Positions 54,517 to 63,505 of a DNA stretch of 64,000 nt are shown here, in pieces. This DNA comes from PALSA-505 sp963702235. Lineage in GTDB: Bacteria; Actinomycetota; Actinomycetes; Streptosporangiales; Streptosporangiaceae. Under the pieces are notes generated by a model. That model searched no databases. It saw nothing but the letters and a program-made list of their open reading frames with translations, and was not told where the DNA came from. The stretch covers positions 1 through 64,000 of the forward strand of contig CAVPBZ010000020.1 of the NCBI GenBank assembly GCA_963702235.1, written 5' to 3'. Made by a program: the position numbers and the translations under genes. The number at the start of each line of letters is the position of its first letter. The first letter of the stretch is position 1.

Positions 54517-56082
54517 GTGACTGAGATCCGTGAGGTGCTGCGGGCGTGGCTGGCTGGTGCCGGGCTGCGCCGGGTGGCTGAGCAGGCGGGGGTGGATCGT
54601 AAGACCGCCCGCCGGTATGTGGACGCGGCGGTGGCGGCGGGGCTGGCCCGGGATGGCGGGGCCGGGCAGCTGTCGGATGAGCTGGTCGGCCAGGTCGCGC
54701 AGGTGGTCCGCCCGGCCCGGCCGGGCGGGCACGGCCTGGCGTGGAACCTGCTGGAGGCCCGCCACGGCGAGATCAAGGCGCAGGTGAAGGCGGGCCTGTC
54801 GGTGGTCAAGATCGGGATACTGCTGGAGCGGCAGGGCGTCGTGGTGCCGTACCGGACGCTGCACCGGTTCTGCGTGGAGCGGTGCGGCTTCGGCCGGACC
54901 GCGTCCACGGTGCGGGTCGCCGACGGCGAGCCCGGCGCGGAGTGCCAGCTGGACTTCGGGTATCTGGGCCTGCTGGCCGACCCGGTGACCGGGCGGCAGC
55001 GCAAGGTGCACGCGCTGATCTTCACTGGGTGCTATTCGCGGCACATGTTCGTGTGGCTGAGCTTCACCCAGACGCTGGCCGCGTTCATCGCCGGGTGCGA
55101 GGCCGCGTGGGTGTTCTTCGGCGGCGTGTTCAAGGTCCTCATCCCGGACAACGCGTCGGCGATCGTCACCGACGCGGACGCGGTCAACCCGCGGCTCACC
55201 GCCGGGTGGCTGGATTACGCGCAGCACTGCGGCTTCGCCACCGACCCAGCGCGGGTCCGGTCGCCGAAGGACAAGCCGAAGGTGGAGCGGGCGGTGCAGT
55301 ACGTGCGCGGCAACTTCTTCGCCGGCGAGCATTTCACCGGCCTGTCCGACGCGCAGGCGCGGGCGGAAGCGTGGTGCCGCAACGTGGCCGGGATGCGCAT
55401 CCACGGCACCATCCAGGCCCGCCCGGCGGAGGTGTTCGCCGAATTCGAGGCAGCGGCGCTGCTGCCGCTCAGCCTGCCTTATGACGTGCCGGTGTTCACC
55501 CGGGTCAAGGTGCACCGCGACTTCCATGTCGAGGTCGGCCGGGCGCTGTATTCGGCGCCGCAGGATTACCTCGGCTGCCACCTGGACGCCCGCGCCGACT
55601 CGGCCCTGGTCAAGCTGTTTCACCGCGGCCAGCTGGTCAAGACACACCCCCGTCAGCAGCCGGGCCGGCGGTCCACCGACCCGGCTGACCTGCCGGCCGA
55701 GAAGACCACCTATGCGATGCGCGACGTCGCCTCCCTCGCCGGGGCGGCGCGGCGGCACGGGGACAGCGTGGGCGTCTATGCGGACCGGCTGCTGGATACC
55801 GACCTGCCCTGGACCAAGATGCGGCAGGTCTACCGGCTGCTCGGGCTGGTCCGCCGCTACGGCCCCGGCCCGGTCAACACCGCCTGCCAGCGCGCTCTCG
55901 ACCTGGACGTGGTCAGCGTCACCAAGATCGCCTCGATGCTGGAAAAGGCAACCGAGAACACGCCCCCGCCGCCGGTCCCTGCCACCGCGGCCACTGCCCG
56001 GTTCGCGCGCGACCCGGTCGAATACCGGCCCGGCGGCACCCAGCTGACGCTCATCCCCGGCGGGAAGGAGGAGAGCCGGTGA
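54517..56082 (+). CDS. istA: IS21-family transposase IstA, copy 2
   Basis: The predicted protein is identical to copy 1: HTH, DDE/rve core and C-terminal extension. GTG 54517 (ribosome site GGGAGG) is used, with in-frame alternatives at 54496 and 54481. GTGA overlap with istB. Confidence 0.9.
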   Translation: MTEIREVLRAWLAGAGLRRVAEQAGVDRKTARRYVDAAVAAGLARDGGAGQLSDELVGQVAQVVRPARPGGHGLAWNLLEARHGEIKAQVKAGLSVVKIGILLERQGVVVPYRTLHRFCVERCGFGRTASTVRVADGEPGAECQLDFGYLGLLADPVTGRQRKVHALIFTGCYSRHMFVWLSFTQTLAAFIAGCEAAWVFFGGVFKVLIPDNASAIVTDADAVNPRLTAGWLDYAQHCGFATDPARVRSPKDKPKVERAVQYVRGNFFAGEHFTGLSDAQARAEAWCRNVAGMRIHGTIQARPAEVFAEFEAAALLPLSLPYDVPVFTRVKVHRDFHVEVGRALYSAPQDYLGCHLDARADSALVKLFHRGQLVKTHPRQQPGRRSTDPADLPAEKTTYAMRDVASLAGAARRHGDSVGVYADRLLDTDLPWTKMRQVYRLLGLVRRYGPGPVNTACQRALDLDVVSVTKIASMLEKATENTPPPPVPATAATARFARDPVEYRPGGTQLTLIPGGKEESR

Positions 56083-56894
56083 CCGCCACCATCCGCGACA
56101 CCGTGAGCCCGGACCTGCGCACCACGCTGCGGGCGCTCAAGCTCGGCCAGATGCTGGCCACCCTGCCCGACCGGCTGGTCCTGGCCCGGCAGCAGAAGAT
56201 GACTCATGCTGACTTCCTCGAGCTCGTCCTGGCCGACGAGCACGCCCGCCGGGAAGCCAAGTCCGCGTCGCTGCGCGCCCGCGCCGCCGGGCTCGACTCC
56301 GGCATGCGGCTCGACACCTGGGACCAGAGCGCAGCCGTCTCCTACGACCGCCAGCTGTGGAACGAGCTGGTCAGCCTGCGGTTCCTCGACGGCCCGCACG
56401 GCGCCCTGCTGCTGGGACCGGTCGGCGTCGGCAAGACCCACCTGGCCTGCGCGCTGGGCCACATCGCCATCCGGAGGCGGCGCACCGTGCACATGGCTCC
56501 CGCAGCCAAGCTGTTCAAGCGGCTCAAGGCAGCCCGCCTCGACAACACCCTCGACTACGAGATGCGTCGCCTCGCCACCGTCGAGCTGCTGATCCTGGAC
56601 GATTTCGCGCTGCAGCCGCTGGATCCGACCGAGACCGCCGACTTCTACCAGCTCTGCGTCGAACGCCACCAGCGCGCCTCGACCGTGGTGACCTCGAATC
56701 GCACCGCTGAGGAATGGCTGGCCATGATGGCCGACCCGCTGCTGGCCCAGTCCGCCGTCAACCGGCTCGCCTCCACCGCCCACGAACTGGTCATCGAGGG
56801 CGAGTCCTACCGGCGCCGCCAGAAGCCATCCATCACCAGCAGCACAAGCGTGTCCGTTGACGAGGAGAAAGGAAACCACCATGATCACTCATGA
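56079..56894 (+). CDS. istB: IS21-family helper ATPase IstB, copy 2
   Basis: It has the same Walker A (GPVGVGKTH) and Walker B (LLILDDF) as copy 1. The only protein difference noted is Asn in SAVNRLASTAHE, where copy 1 has Asp (G to A at 56760). This position lies outside the nucleotide-binding motifs and both copies are probably functional. Confidence 0.9.
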   Translation: MTATIRDTVSPDLRTTLRALKLGQMLATLPDRLVLARQQKMTHADFLELVLADEHARREAKSASLRARAAGLDSGMRLDTWDQSAAVSYDRQLWNELVSLRFLDGPHGALLLGPVGVGKTHLACALGHIAIRRRRTVHMAPAAKLFKRLKAARLDNTLDYEMRRLATVELLILDDFALQPLDPTETADFYQLCVERHQRASTVVTSNRTAEEWLAMMADPLLAQSAVNRLASTAHELVIEGESYRRRQKPSITSSTSVSVDEEKGNHHDHS

Positions 56895-57114
56895 CCAAAG
56901 GCGGTCCCTTCCTCGTGGCAACACCCCGGTCCCATCACGCTGGCAAGCGACACCGGTCCCTGCCCTTACCGCCAGGCTGGCCAGCCTCTGCCACCGTAGA
57001 TGAGCCAACGACGGAGCTCGACTGATTTACCGCTCATGCCGCCGACCGGGTGGGCCTGACCCGCTTTGACGGACATCCATCATCAGGGGTTCGCCCCCGG
57101 AAGGATGTCCGACC

Positions 57115-57429
57115 ATGGAGAGCATGGGGAAGAAGAGGCCCCGGCGCCGCCGTTCGTTCACCCCGGAGTTCAAGGCCGAGATCGTGGATCAGTGCCAGCG
57201 TGGCGACCGGTCGATCGGCCAGGTGGCCCGGGACTTCGACCTGACCGAGACCGCGGTGCGGGAGTGGGTCAGGCAGGCCGAGCGGGACGCCGGCAGCCGC
57301 CAGGACGGCGGCCTGACCACCGTGGAGCGGCAGGAGCTGGCCGAGCTGCGGCGGGAGAACCGCAGGCTCCGCGAGGACGTGGAGATCCTTAAGCGGGCGA
57401 CGGCTTTCTTCGCGAAGGAGACCCGGTGA
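57115..57429 (+). CDS. IS3-family OrfA (HTH, leucine-zipper protein)
   Basis: A 104-aa protein with HTH SFTPEFKAEIVDQCQRGDRS, QVARDFDLTETAVREWVRQA, followed by a coiled coil (LAELRRENRRLREDVEILKR). It binds the element ends. Stop overlaps OrfB as GTGA. No A6G slippery run is seen at the junction, so coupling or reinitiation is more likely than classic -1 frameshifting. Confidence 0.9.
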   Translation: MESMGKKRPRRRRSFTPEFKAEIVDQCQRGDRSIGQVARDFDLTETAVREWVRQAERDAGSRQDGGLTTVERQELAELRRENRRLREDVEILKRATAFFAKETR

Positions 57430-58310
57430 ACGTCTACCCGTTCATCGAGGCGGAGAAAGCACAGCAGCGCAACGTCAGCCGGGCGTGCGCGCTGCTGAAG
57501 GTCTCCCGCGCCGCCTTCTACCAGCACCTGACGGGCCCCTCGCAGCGCGACCTCGAGGACGCCGAGCTGACCGAACGGGTCCGGGCAGTGCATCAGGAAT
57601 CCAAGGGCCGCTACGGCGCGCCGCGGGTGCACGCCGAGCTGCGCCGCCGCGGCCGCCGGCACGGCCGCAAGCGGGTGGCCCGGCTGATGCGCCGGGCCGG
57701 TCTGCGCGGCCGGTCGCCGAAGCGGTGGCGCAAGACCACGATCGCTGACCCGGCGGCCGCCGCCCGGGCCGACCTGATCCGCCGCGACTTCACCGCCGAC
57801 GCCACCCGGCTCAACTCCCGCTGGTGCGGCGACATCACCTACATCGGCACCTGGGAAGGGTGGCTCTACCTGGCCACCGTGATCGACATCGCCTCCCGCC
57901 GGGTCGTCGGCTTCGCCCTGGCCGATCACCTGCGCACCGAGCTCATCACCGACGCCCTGGCCAACGCGGTCGCCACCCGCGACCCCGATCCCGGGGTGAT
58001 CTTCCACTCCGACAGGGGCTGCCAGTACACCTCCGCCCAGTTCGCCGCCCTCGCTGGCGACTGCCAGGTGGCCCTGTCGGTCGGCCGCACCGGCCAGTGC
58101 TGGGACAACGCCCTCGCCGAGAGCTTCTTCGCCTCGCTCAAAGGCGAGCTGACCGACATCCGGGCCTGGCCCACCCGGGCCGCCGCGCACTGGGCCATCG
58201 TGGACTACGTCGGCTGGTACAACGGCACCCGCCTGCACAGCGCGCTGGGATACCGCAGCCCCGCCGAATTCGAAAGCACCGGTCACAGCAAGATCAGAAA
58301 GGTAGCCTGA
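57426..58310 (+). CDS. IS3-family OrfB transposase (DDE integrase)
   Basis: A 294-aa protein. HTH_21 region: ESKGRYGAPRVHAELRRRGR. The rve core has Asp in NSRWCGDITYIGTWEG, Asp in GVIFHSDRGCQYTS and Glu in QCWDNALAESFFASLKGEL, ending with YNGTRLHSALGYRSPAEFE. The frame is intact with a GTG start. Confidence 0.9.
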   Translation: MNVYPFIEAEKAQQRNVSRACALLKVSRAAFYQHLTGPSQRDLEDAELTERVRAVHQESKGRYGAPRVHAELRRRGRRHGRKRVARLMRRAGLRGRSPKRWRKTTIADPAAAARADLIRRDFTADATRLNSRWCGDITYIGTWEGWLYLATVIDIASRRVVGFALADHLRTELITDALANAVATRDPDPGVIFHSDRGCQYTSAQFAALAGDCQVALSVGRTGQCWDNALAESFFASLKGELTDIRAWPTRAAAHWAIVDYVGWYNGTRLHSALGYRSPAEFESTGHSKIRKVA

Positions 58311-58381
58311 CCAAGTCATCAGCCCTGTCCGTCAAAGCGGGGCAACCCCACGGGATGATCTGTGCTTGCTGGCGCTGTGGG

Positions 58382-59254
58382 TTACTGGATGAGCGTTTCG
58401 TTCGGGCCTATCACGCTGAACTCGGTTCCCTCGGGGTCAGCCAGGACAGTCCAGGACTCTGTGCGAGTCTGCCCGGTGCCGGCTCGTCGCGCCCCGCGGC
58501 CAGCCCTATGCAGATGGTGAGCGTCAACCACGATGCGATGCAGCCGGACGGGCATGCCGACAGCATGCGCGGGGACACCGCGCTCGATCCTTGAACCCGG
58601 CCGCTTCTGGCGCGGCTGGGCTGGCGAATCCGCTAACCGGGCTTTCTTTCCGGCTTCCGGCGGCGGCATGAGCTCCCCCGCCAGTAGTGATCGCCCAAGC
58701 GTGTTACCCGCCGGAGCCAACGGGCATGCCCAGGCTGGGTTGTAGGCGCACGACGGGTTGTAGGCAAAGTTGAAGTCGAGGATCAGCCGGCCCTCGTCGC
58801 CGCCGAGATCCGCGCCCTTGACCGTGTCGATGAGGTACCGGCCCCCGCCGTAGGTGGCCATCCCCCCGGTCCCGTCCTTCACCGGGACGAAGACCCCGCC
58901 TCCATAGCAGCCGAGCCACCACACATCCAGGTCACCAACCCCGGGGAGGTGTGCGCATCCGATGCGGTCAAACCGGACGACCCCATCGGAACCAGTGGTG
59001 ACCTCCATGCGCCTGGGTGACACATCGGTGTCTACGGTGACGTCGAAGCGCAGCCGCGGATCGTAGGCAGCGACCGGCGCGCCCGGGTAGTCCGCGCGTC
59101 TGGGCCGGGGGATAGGCGAGTCCGGATGTGCGCGAAGCAGGTCATCGCGGGTCTTGCGCCAATGATCGTGCGCGGCCACGGTGTCCGGCTCGCCGCGAAC
59201 CTCCGCGTACAGCCGGGCGACCCGGCGACGCCAGTCGAGCAATGTCAGGGACAT
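58382..59254 (-). CDS. DUF1684 protein fused to a VOC-type C-terminal tail (chimera)
   Basis: Residues ~1-190 match DUF1684: LLDWRRRVARLYAEVRG, VVRFDRIGCAHLPGVGDLDV, GGRYLIDTVKGADLGGDEGR and LDFNFAYNPSCAYNPAWACP followed by LAPAGNTLG. DUF1684 proteins usually end soon after AGE. Here the frame runs on through Arg/Pro-rich sequence to ESWTVLADPEGTEFSVIGPN, which is the end of a VOC/glyoxalase protein. A deletion has probably joined two genes next to the IS3 insertion. ATG 59254 follows GGAGGTGCCCGC; the frame from 59305 is less likely. Confidence 0.65.
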   Translation of the reverse strand: MSLTLLDWRRRVARLYAEVRGEPDTVAAHDHWRKTRDDLLRAHPDSPIPRPRRADYPGAPVAAYDPRLRFDVTVDTDVSPRRMEVTTGSDGVVRFDRIGCAHLPGVGDLDVWWLGCYGGGVFVPVKDGTGGMATYGGGRYLIDTVKGADLGGDEGRLILDFNFAYNPSCAYNPAWACPLAPAGNTLGRSLLAGELMPPPEAGKKARLADSPAQPRQKRPGSRIERGVPAHAVGMPVRLHRIVVDAHHLHRAGRGARRAGTGQTRTESWTVLADPEGTEFSVIGPNETLIQ

Positions 59255-59502
59255 GCGGGCACCTCCATGCTCATCCCTCGTGCACTGAAAGCTCTGGGAA
59301 TCCATCCTCCGGCGAGACCATGTGCAGCGCGGCGAGCGGTTCGAAGCGTCTCAGGCCGCGCACTCTCCTCCCTTGTGCCACTCTGGCGCGTCAGCGCCTC
59401 GCGCGGTCCCTGACCGCCAGGATGACCTGGGTCGCCAGTTAGGTGCTCGGGGGCGTTCCCGGGCTCGGCGGCCGGGCCGACCGAGAAGATCCCGCCGTTT
59501 CG

Positions 59503-60414
59503 TTATGCGGTGACGTGCTCTGCGCCGGCGAGATGCGCCGACAGGAAGTGTCCGGCTCTGTCCAGCGCAGCGGCGCCTTCGTCGAGGATCCGGATAGAAG
59601 GTTTGGAAGACGTGCGGCACCCCAGGGGTGATGTCGAGGGTGACCTCGACGTCGGCGGTGGCGGCTTGTCGCGCGAGGCGGACGGCGTCGTCGAGGAGAA
59701 CCTCGTGGGTTCCGGCCTGGATGATCAGGGGCGGCAGGCCGGACAGGTCGGCGAATATGGGGCTGATGTGGCCGAGGGCGGCGTCTTGTCCGGCCGTATA
59801 GTCGCTGACCCGGGATTGGAGGTTTTCCCGGCTCATCAGCACGTCGGCCTCGCTCTTGGTTTCCATGGTCGTCCCGGCCAGGTGAGGTCGGCATACGGTG
59901 ACATGACGAACGCTGCGGCGGGCAGGGGCAGCCCGTGATCGCGGGCGTTGACCAGGGTGGCGATGGCGAGGCCGCCGCCGGCGGACTCTCCGGCGAAGGC
60001 GATGTCTGAGGGGGCGGTGCCGTTGTGCAGGAGGGCTTCGTAGGCGGCGAGAGCGTCGTCAACCGCGGCCGGGTACGGGTGCTCGGGGGCGAGCCGGTAG
60101 TCGACGGAGATGACCTTGGCTCGGGTCCGCCGGCCGATCTGCGAGGCCAGGTCGGCGGCTTGGAAGGCGTCCCCCAGTACGTACACGCCGCCGTGGAAGT
60201 ACAGGACAACGTGGCGGGGTTCGGTTCCGCCGATGGTGATCTCGGCGGTTGGGACGCCGCCCAGCGCGGCTGCGGTCACGGTCACGCCGGCGGGCAGCGG
60301 CTGCGCCGATGTCAGCTCCCGGAGTAGCCGCCGTTGCTCGCTGACATCGCTGCCGGCGGGGAAGGCTGACTGTCGCAGGATGGCTTCGAGGTTCTCTCGC
60401 TGCTCGGTGCTCAC
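59503..60414 (-). pseudogene. HSL-family alpha/beta-hydrolase (esterase), two frameshifts
   Basis: GTG 60414 overlaps the stop of the upstream gene (GTGA). The first frame holds the oxyanion HGG motif (VVLYFHGGVYVLGDAFQAAD), VDYRLAPEHPYPAAVDDALA and the nucleophile elbow FAGESAGGGLAIA. Near 59870 it shifts into SRVSDYTAGQDAALGHISPI, LPPLIIQAGTHEVLLDDAVR (catalytic Asp) and PGVPHVFQTFY (His). Near 59590 it shifts again to ILDEGAAALDRAGHFLSAHL and stops at TAA 59503-59505. All catalytic residues survive in the DNA. Confidence 0.8.
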
Positions 60415-60892
60415 GGAGGATCTCCCTTGGGTTGGGTTGGTTTGGCAGCGCACGCGGGCGCGTCCACGACGGGGTAGACCTCGTACCCTTCGCGCAGCGC
60501 ATCGAGCGCGGTGAAGGCCATGCAGATTTCGGTCCACAGGGCGCAGATGATGAGCTTGCGGCGGCCGGTGCGCGGACGGCCTGGAGGAATTCGATGTCCT
60601 CCCAGGAGTTGACCGTTGTCCGGTCCAGCGGCTTGTCGTCTTCCAGCAGACCGCCGAGTTCGGGAAGAGTCGGTCCCTGGCCGTTGGCGACGTTGACGGT
60701 CGAGTGCACGACCGGGACCCCGAAGGCCTTGATGACCCTGACCGTCGAGACGGCGTTCTTCATGAGGAGCGCGTGATCCATCGAGCGGACCGCGGCCAGC
60801 TGTGCGGGCTGGTAGTCGATGAGCAGGAACGCCGCGTTCTGCGGGGTGATGAGATGGTCGGCGAGCGGATCGCGCACGGGGGCACTGGTCAT
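60411..60892 (-). pseudogene. isochorismatase-family hydrolase (YcaC-like), frameshifted and short
   Basis: ATG 60892. It starts TPQNAAFLLIDYQPAQLAAV (catalytic Asp), then DRTTVNSWEDIEFLQAVRA. Near 60575 the frame shifts to GRRKLIICALWTEICMAFTA, LDALREGYEVYPVVDAP; the usual catalytic Cys position (ALWTEIC) is present. It then ends after KPTQPKGDPP instead of the normal ~50 further residues. The end overlaps the esterase start as GTGA, so the two were an operon. Confidence 0.7.
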
Positions 60893-60961
60893 GGGAGCGG
60901 CACCTTCTCTTAGCAGGGTTCGCGTCCGCCGACGTTAGTAACCACCATGGTGAGCGGCTAT

Positions 60962-61004
60962 CACCTGGTTCCGGTGCGCGCGGCTCGATCACCTGAATCA
61001 GGTG
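60962..61004. promoter_or_regulatory. two tandem operator-like palindromes
   Basis: CACCTGGTTCCGGTG (60962-60976) and CACCTGAATCAGGTG (60990-61004) are related 15-base palindromes whose centres lie 28 bases apart. They lie between the divergent isochorismatase-like and SnoaL-like genes. A similar motif occurs at 63057-63075 upstream of the MFS gene. They look like binding sites of one dimeric regulator not encoded in the window. Confidence 0.5.
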
Positions 61005-61080
61005 GTGGCGAGTCACCCCGCTCGGCGTGATCGTGTCGGTGGCGGTCAATGGCAGGCCGCAACGACAAAGGAGAGGTGTC

Positions 61081-61542
61081 GTGACACGCAGCGAAGAGAT
61101 CGTCCGCGCGGCGTACCGAACGGCCGAATGGAACGTTCTGGACCTCGAGGCCTGGCGTAACGCCTTCACCGAAGACGGCGTCTTCAACGACATCGCCAAC
61201 CGCGGAAGCTACACGGGCGAACGGCTCGGCGATGTGGTGACGTACATGGCGGGCCTGTTCCCCGACGTTCACCGCGAGCTGCCCCGGGTGAACGATGCCG
61301 GCCATGTCGTCGCGGTCGAGCTCCTGATTCAGGGGACGTTCCTCGGCCCGCTGCCGACGCCCGCCGGTCCTGTCGCGCCGACCGGGGCGAAGGTCAGCAT
61401 CCCAACCGCCGACTTCTTCTACCTGCCTGACGGGAAGATCGAGACGTTCAACTGCTACGTCTCGATGAACATCATGTATGCCCAGATGGGGATCAACCCA
61501 GACTTCGCCTCCGCGGTGAAGCCGTCGGCCGCCATCGGCTGA
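61081..61542 (+). CDS. SnoaL-like/NTF2-fold protein
   Basis: A 153-aa protein of the cone-shaped NTF2 fold: SEEIVRAAYRTAEWNVLDLE, WRNAFTEDGVFNDIANRGSY, VELLIQGTFLGPLPT, FFYLPDGKIETFNCYVSMN. SnoaL-type proteins act as polyketide cyclases, isomerases or small-molecule binders. GTG 61081 follows AAAGGAGAGG. It is divergent from the isochorismatase-like gene with the palindromes between them. The substrate is unknown. Confidence 0.7.
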   Translation: MTRSEEIVRAAYRTAEWNVLDLEAWRNAFTEDGVFNDIANRGSYTGERLGDVVTYMAGLFPDVHRELPRVNDAGHVVAVELLIQGTFLGPLPTPAGPVAPTGAKVSIPTADFFYLPDGKIETFNCYVSMNIMYAQMGINPDFASAVKPSAAIG

Positions 61543-61668
61543 TCGACGGCGGTCCGCTGGACCACACCGGACCTGGGGAGGCACCCACGACAGCCGCCAG
61601 CCCGGTACGCGGCGCCCCGGGCCTGCTCGCGCCCTCCGCACGAAGGGCTTAGGACGATCGGCCGTGGC

Positions 61669-62914
61669 TTATGCAGCTGTCACCTCGGTAGCGGCGGGGG
61701 ACGGCGCGCTTGTCGGGCGCAGCGGCCCGGGGCGGAGCAGGGCGCCGGCGATGACCGCGCCGCCGGCGAAGATGCCGGCGGTCCACCAGAACGCAGTGTC
61801 GTAGCCGTGGGCCAGCGCCAGCCCGGTCAGGGCCTGGCGGCTGATAATCCGGGCCGCGGCGAGATGCGCGGTGACATAGGAGGCGACAGCGCTGGCGAAG
61901 ATGGTGTTCAGCAGCGAGGTGCCGACCGAGCCGCCGAGCATCTGGCCGACGGTGACCGTCGCGGCTGCGGCTCCCGCGTCCTGCGGGGCCACGCCGAAGG
62001 TGCCGGTGCTGATCCCCGACGCGATCACCATGCCCATGCCGATTCCGGCCAGGATGAGCGGGCCGAGCACGCCCGTGGTATAGCCGGTGTGCGGGTCCAG
62101 CTGGGCCAGCCAGGCCGCCCCGCCCGCTGCGGTCAGCATCCCGGACGCGACCAGCGGCTTGGGGCCGAATCTGGGCATGAGCACGACCGTGGACAGATTG
62201 GCCATGACAATGAGGCCGCCGCTCATCGGCAGGAACGCCACGCCGGTAACGAGCGGCGAGTAGCCCAGCGTCTGCTGCAGGTAGTAGGTCAGGAACAACA
62301 AGATCCCGAACAGCCCGGCCGTGCCGATGAGCATCGAGGCGTAGGCGCCGCCCCGGTTGCGGTCCAGCACCACCCGGGGCGGCAGCAGCGGGTGCGCCGC
62401 CCGGCCCTGCCACAGCGCGAACGCCACGCCAAGCACCGCGCCAGCGGCCAGGAACCCGTAGGTGGACGGCGTGGCCCAGCTGTGCGTAGCCGCGTTGGAC
62501 AAGCCTTTTGGCTCGGTGAACGTGGTGGTCAGCAGCGACAGCGCCGACGGGACCAGCAGCGCCGCGAACGCGCCCTGGCAGGCCCGCGCCGTCACGAGCA
62601 TGGCGAAGTTGACCGAGGCGCCGCCGATGGCCGAGACCCGGCGAAGCCGGCCAGGCCGGTCAGGAACATCACCTTCCGGCCCAGCAGGTCGGCCAGCCTG
62701 CCACCGGGCAGCAGCAGGCTGCCGAACGCCAGCGTGTACGCGGTGACCACCCATTGCCGTCCACGGTGGTAAAACCCAGCGCCCGCTGGGCCGACGGCAG
62801 CGCGATGTTCATCACCGTGAGGTCTAGGACCACCATCAGCTGCGCCAGGCCAATCACGCCCAGGATGAACCAGCGCCGGTCCCGGGCACTGCTGAGGGAG
62901 GTGGCATCAGACAT
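61669..62914 (-). pseudogene. MFS drug-efflux transporter (DHA2/EmrB type), frameshifts and internal deletion
   Basis: The N-terminus is typical DHA2: WFILGVIGLAQLMVVLDLTV, MNIALPSAQRALGFTTVD. The frame then shifts near 62755 and again near 62635. The main frame resumes at SAIGGASVNFAMLVTARACQ, AFAALLVPSALSLLTTTFTE. The sequence jumps from FTEPKG straight to LSNAATHSWATPSTYGFLAA, losing about 70-80 residues (TM5-TM7). The C-terminal half (YLQQTLGYSPLVTGVAFLPM, GTFGVAPQDAGAAAATVTVG) is intact. ATG 62914 or GTG 62923. Non-functional. Confidence 0.75.
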
Positions 62915-63056
62915 GAGAGTCACGACCTCTTTCTCCGTCGTGACTGCGTGCGCACGGAAGTATCGGTTGACGTGGTATTGCCGCCCTCACAGCGCGCCAC
63001 CTCCAGGGTCGGTTGCCGGTCTGGAGTCAGGCTGGCGTACGGCAAGGTGAGCCGGC

Positions 63057-63075
63057 ATCACCTGATTTCAGTGAT
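63057..63075. promoter_or_regulatory. operator-like motif upstream of the MFS gene
   Basis: ATCACCTGATTTCAGTGAT is an imperfect palindrome resembling the complement of the motif at 60990-61004 (shared CACCTGATT, then TGAT and GAG). It lies about 140 bases upstream of the MFS start. It suggests common control with the 60.4-61.5 kb genes. Confidence 0.4.
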
Positions 63076-63100
63076 TGAGTCCGCCGCGGAAGACCACCGT

Positions 63101-63423
63101 TCACTGGCTGGGCATGCCGTCCAGCGTGCGCAGCGCCTCGCCGCCCAACGTCACGTCCTCGGCCGCGAGGTTCTCCCGCAGGTGCGCGACGGAGCCGGTG
63201 CCCGGGATGAGCAGCACTCTGGGGGCCAGCTGGAGCAGCCACGCCAAGGCGACCTGCGCACACCCGCCTCTGCAGGCTGGTCGCGCTGGAGTTTGATGCG
63301 CCGCATCCCGCTCTCCAGCCGGCTGGCCTGCCCCCGACAGCTGCTCCGGACAGCTGCCGCGCGCCAGGGCCACATCCCGCTCTCTAGGAGGTGCAGGTAA
63401 CTTCCCCGCCGGCGCTCTTCCAT
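63101..63423 (-). pseudogene. aldo/keto reductase C-terminal fragment
   Basis: The last ~50 residues are clear: QVALAWLLQLAPRVLLIPGT, GSVAHLRENLAAEDVTLGGE, ALRTLDGMPSQ, the NADP-binding end of aldo/keto reductases. Upstream, weaker pieces in a neighbouring frame (IKLQRDQPAEAG) may belong to it. The catalytic Tyr/Lys/His/Asp region is absent. Confidence 0.6.
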
Positions 63424-63505
63424 ATCTCAAACCTGTATGGCAATATGGTATCAAGATACGATTGATCTTGCCCGGGAGGGTTGCCGGGCGGAGGGCGGGT
63501 GCCCC

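Larger units (their letters stand above)
54335..56952 (+). mobile_element. IS21-family element, copy 2
   Basis: It matches the element at 25064-27681 with a constant offset of 29271 bases, from TGTCGCCTGCC to GGCAAGCGACA. Flanking repeats are CCGGT (54330-54334 and 56953-56957), different from copy 1, so the two are independent insertions. Both predicted proteins are full length. Confidence 0.9.
57051..58350 (+). mobile_element. IS3-family element, intact
   Basis: Inverted ends: TGGGCCTGACCCGCTTTGAC at 57051 and, in complement from 58350, TGGGGTTGCCCCGCTTTGAC, both followed by GGACA. Direct repeats CGGG flank it (57047-57050, 58351-58354), in line with the 3-4 bp duplications of IS3. 1300 bp with two overlapping genes. 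Confidence 0.85.
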
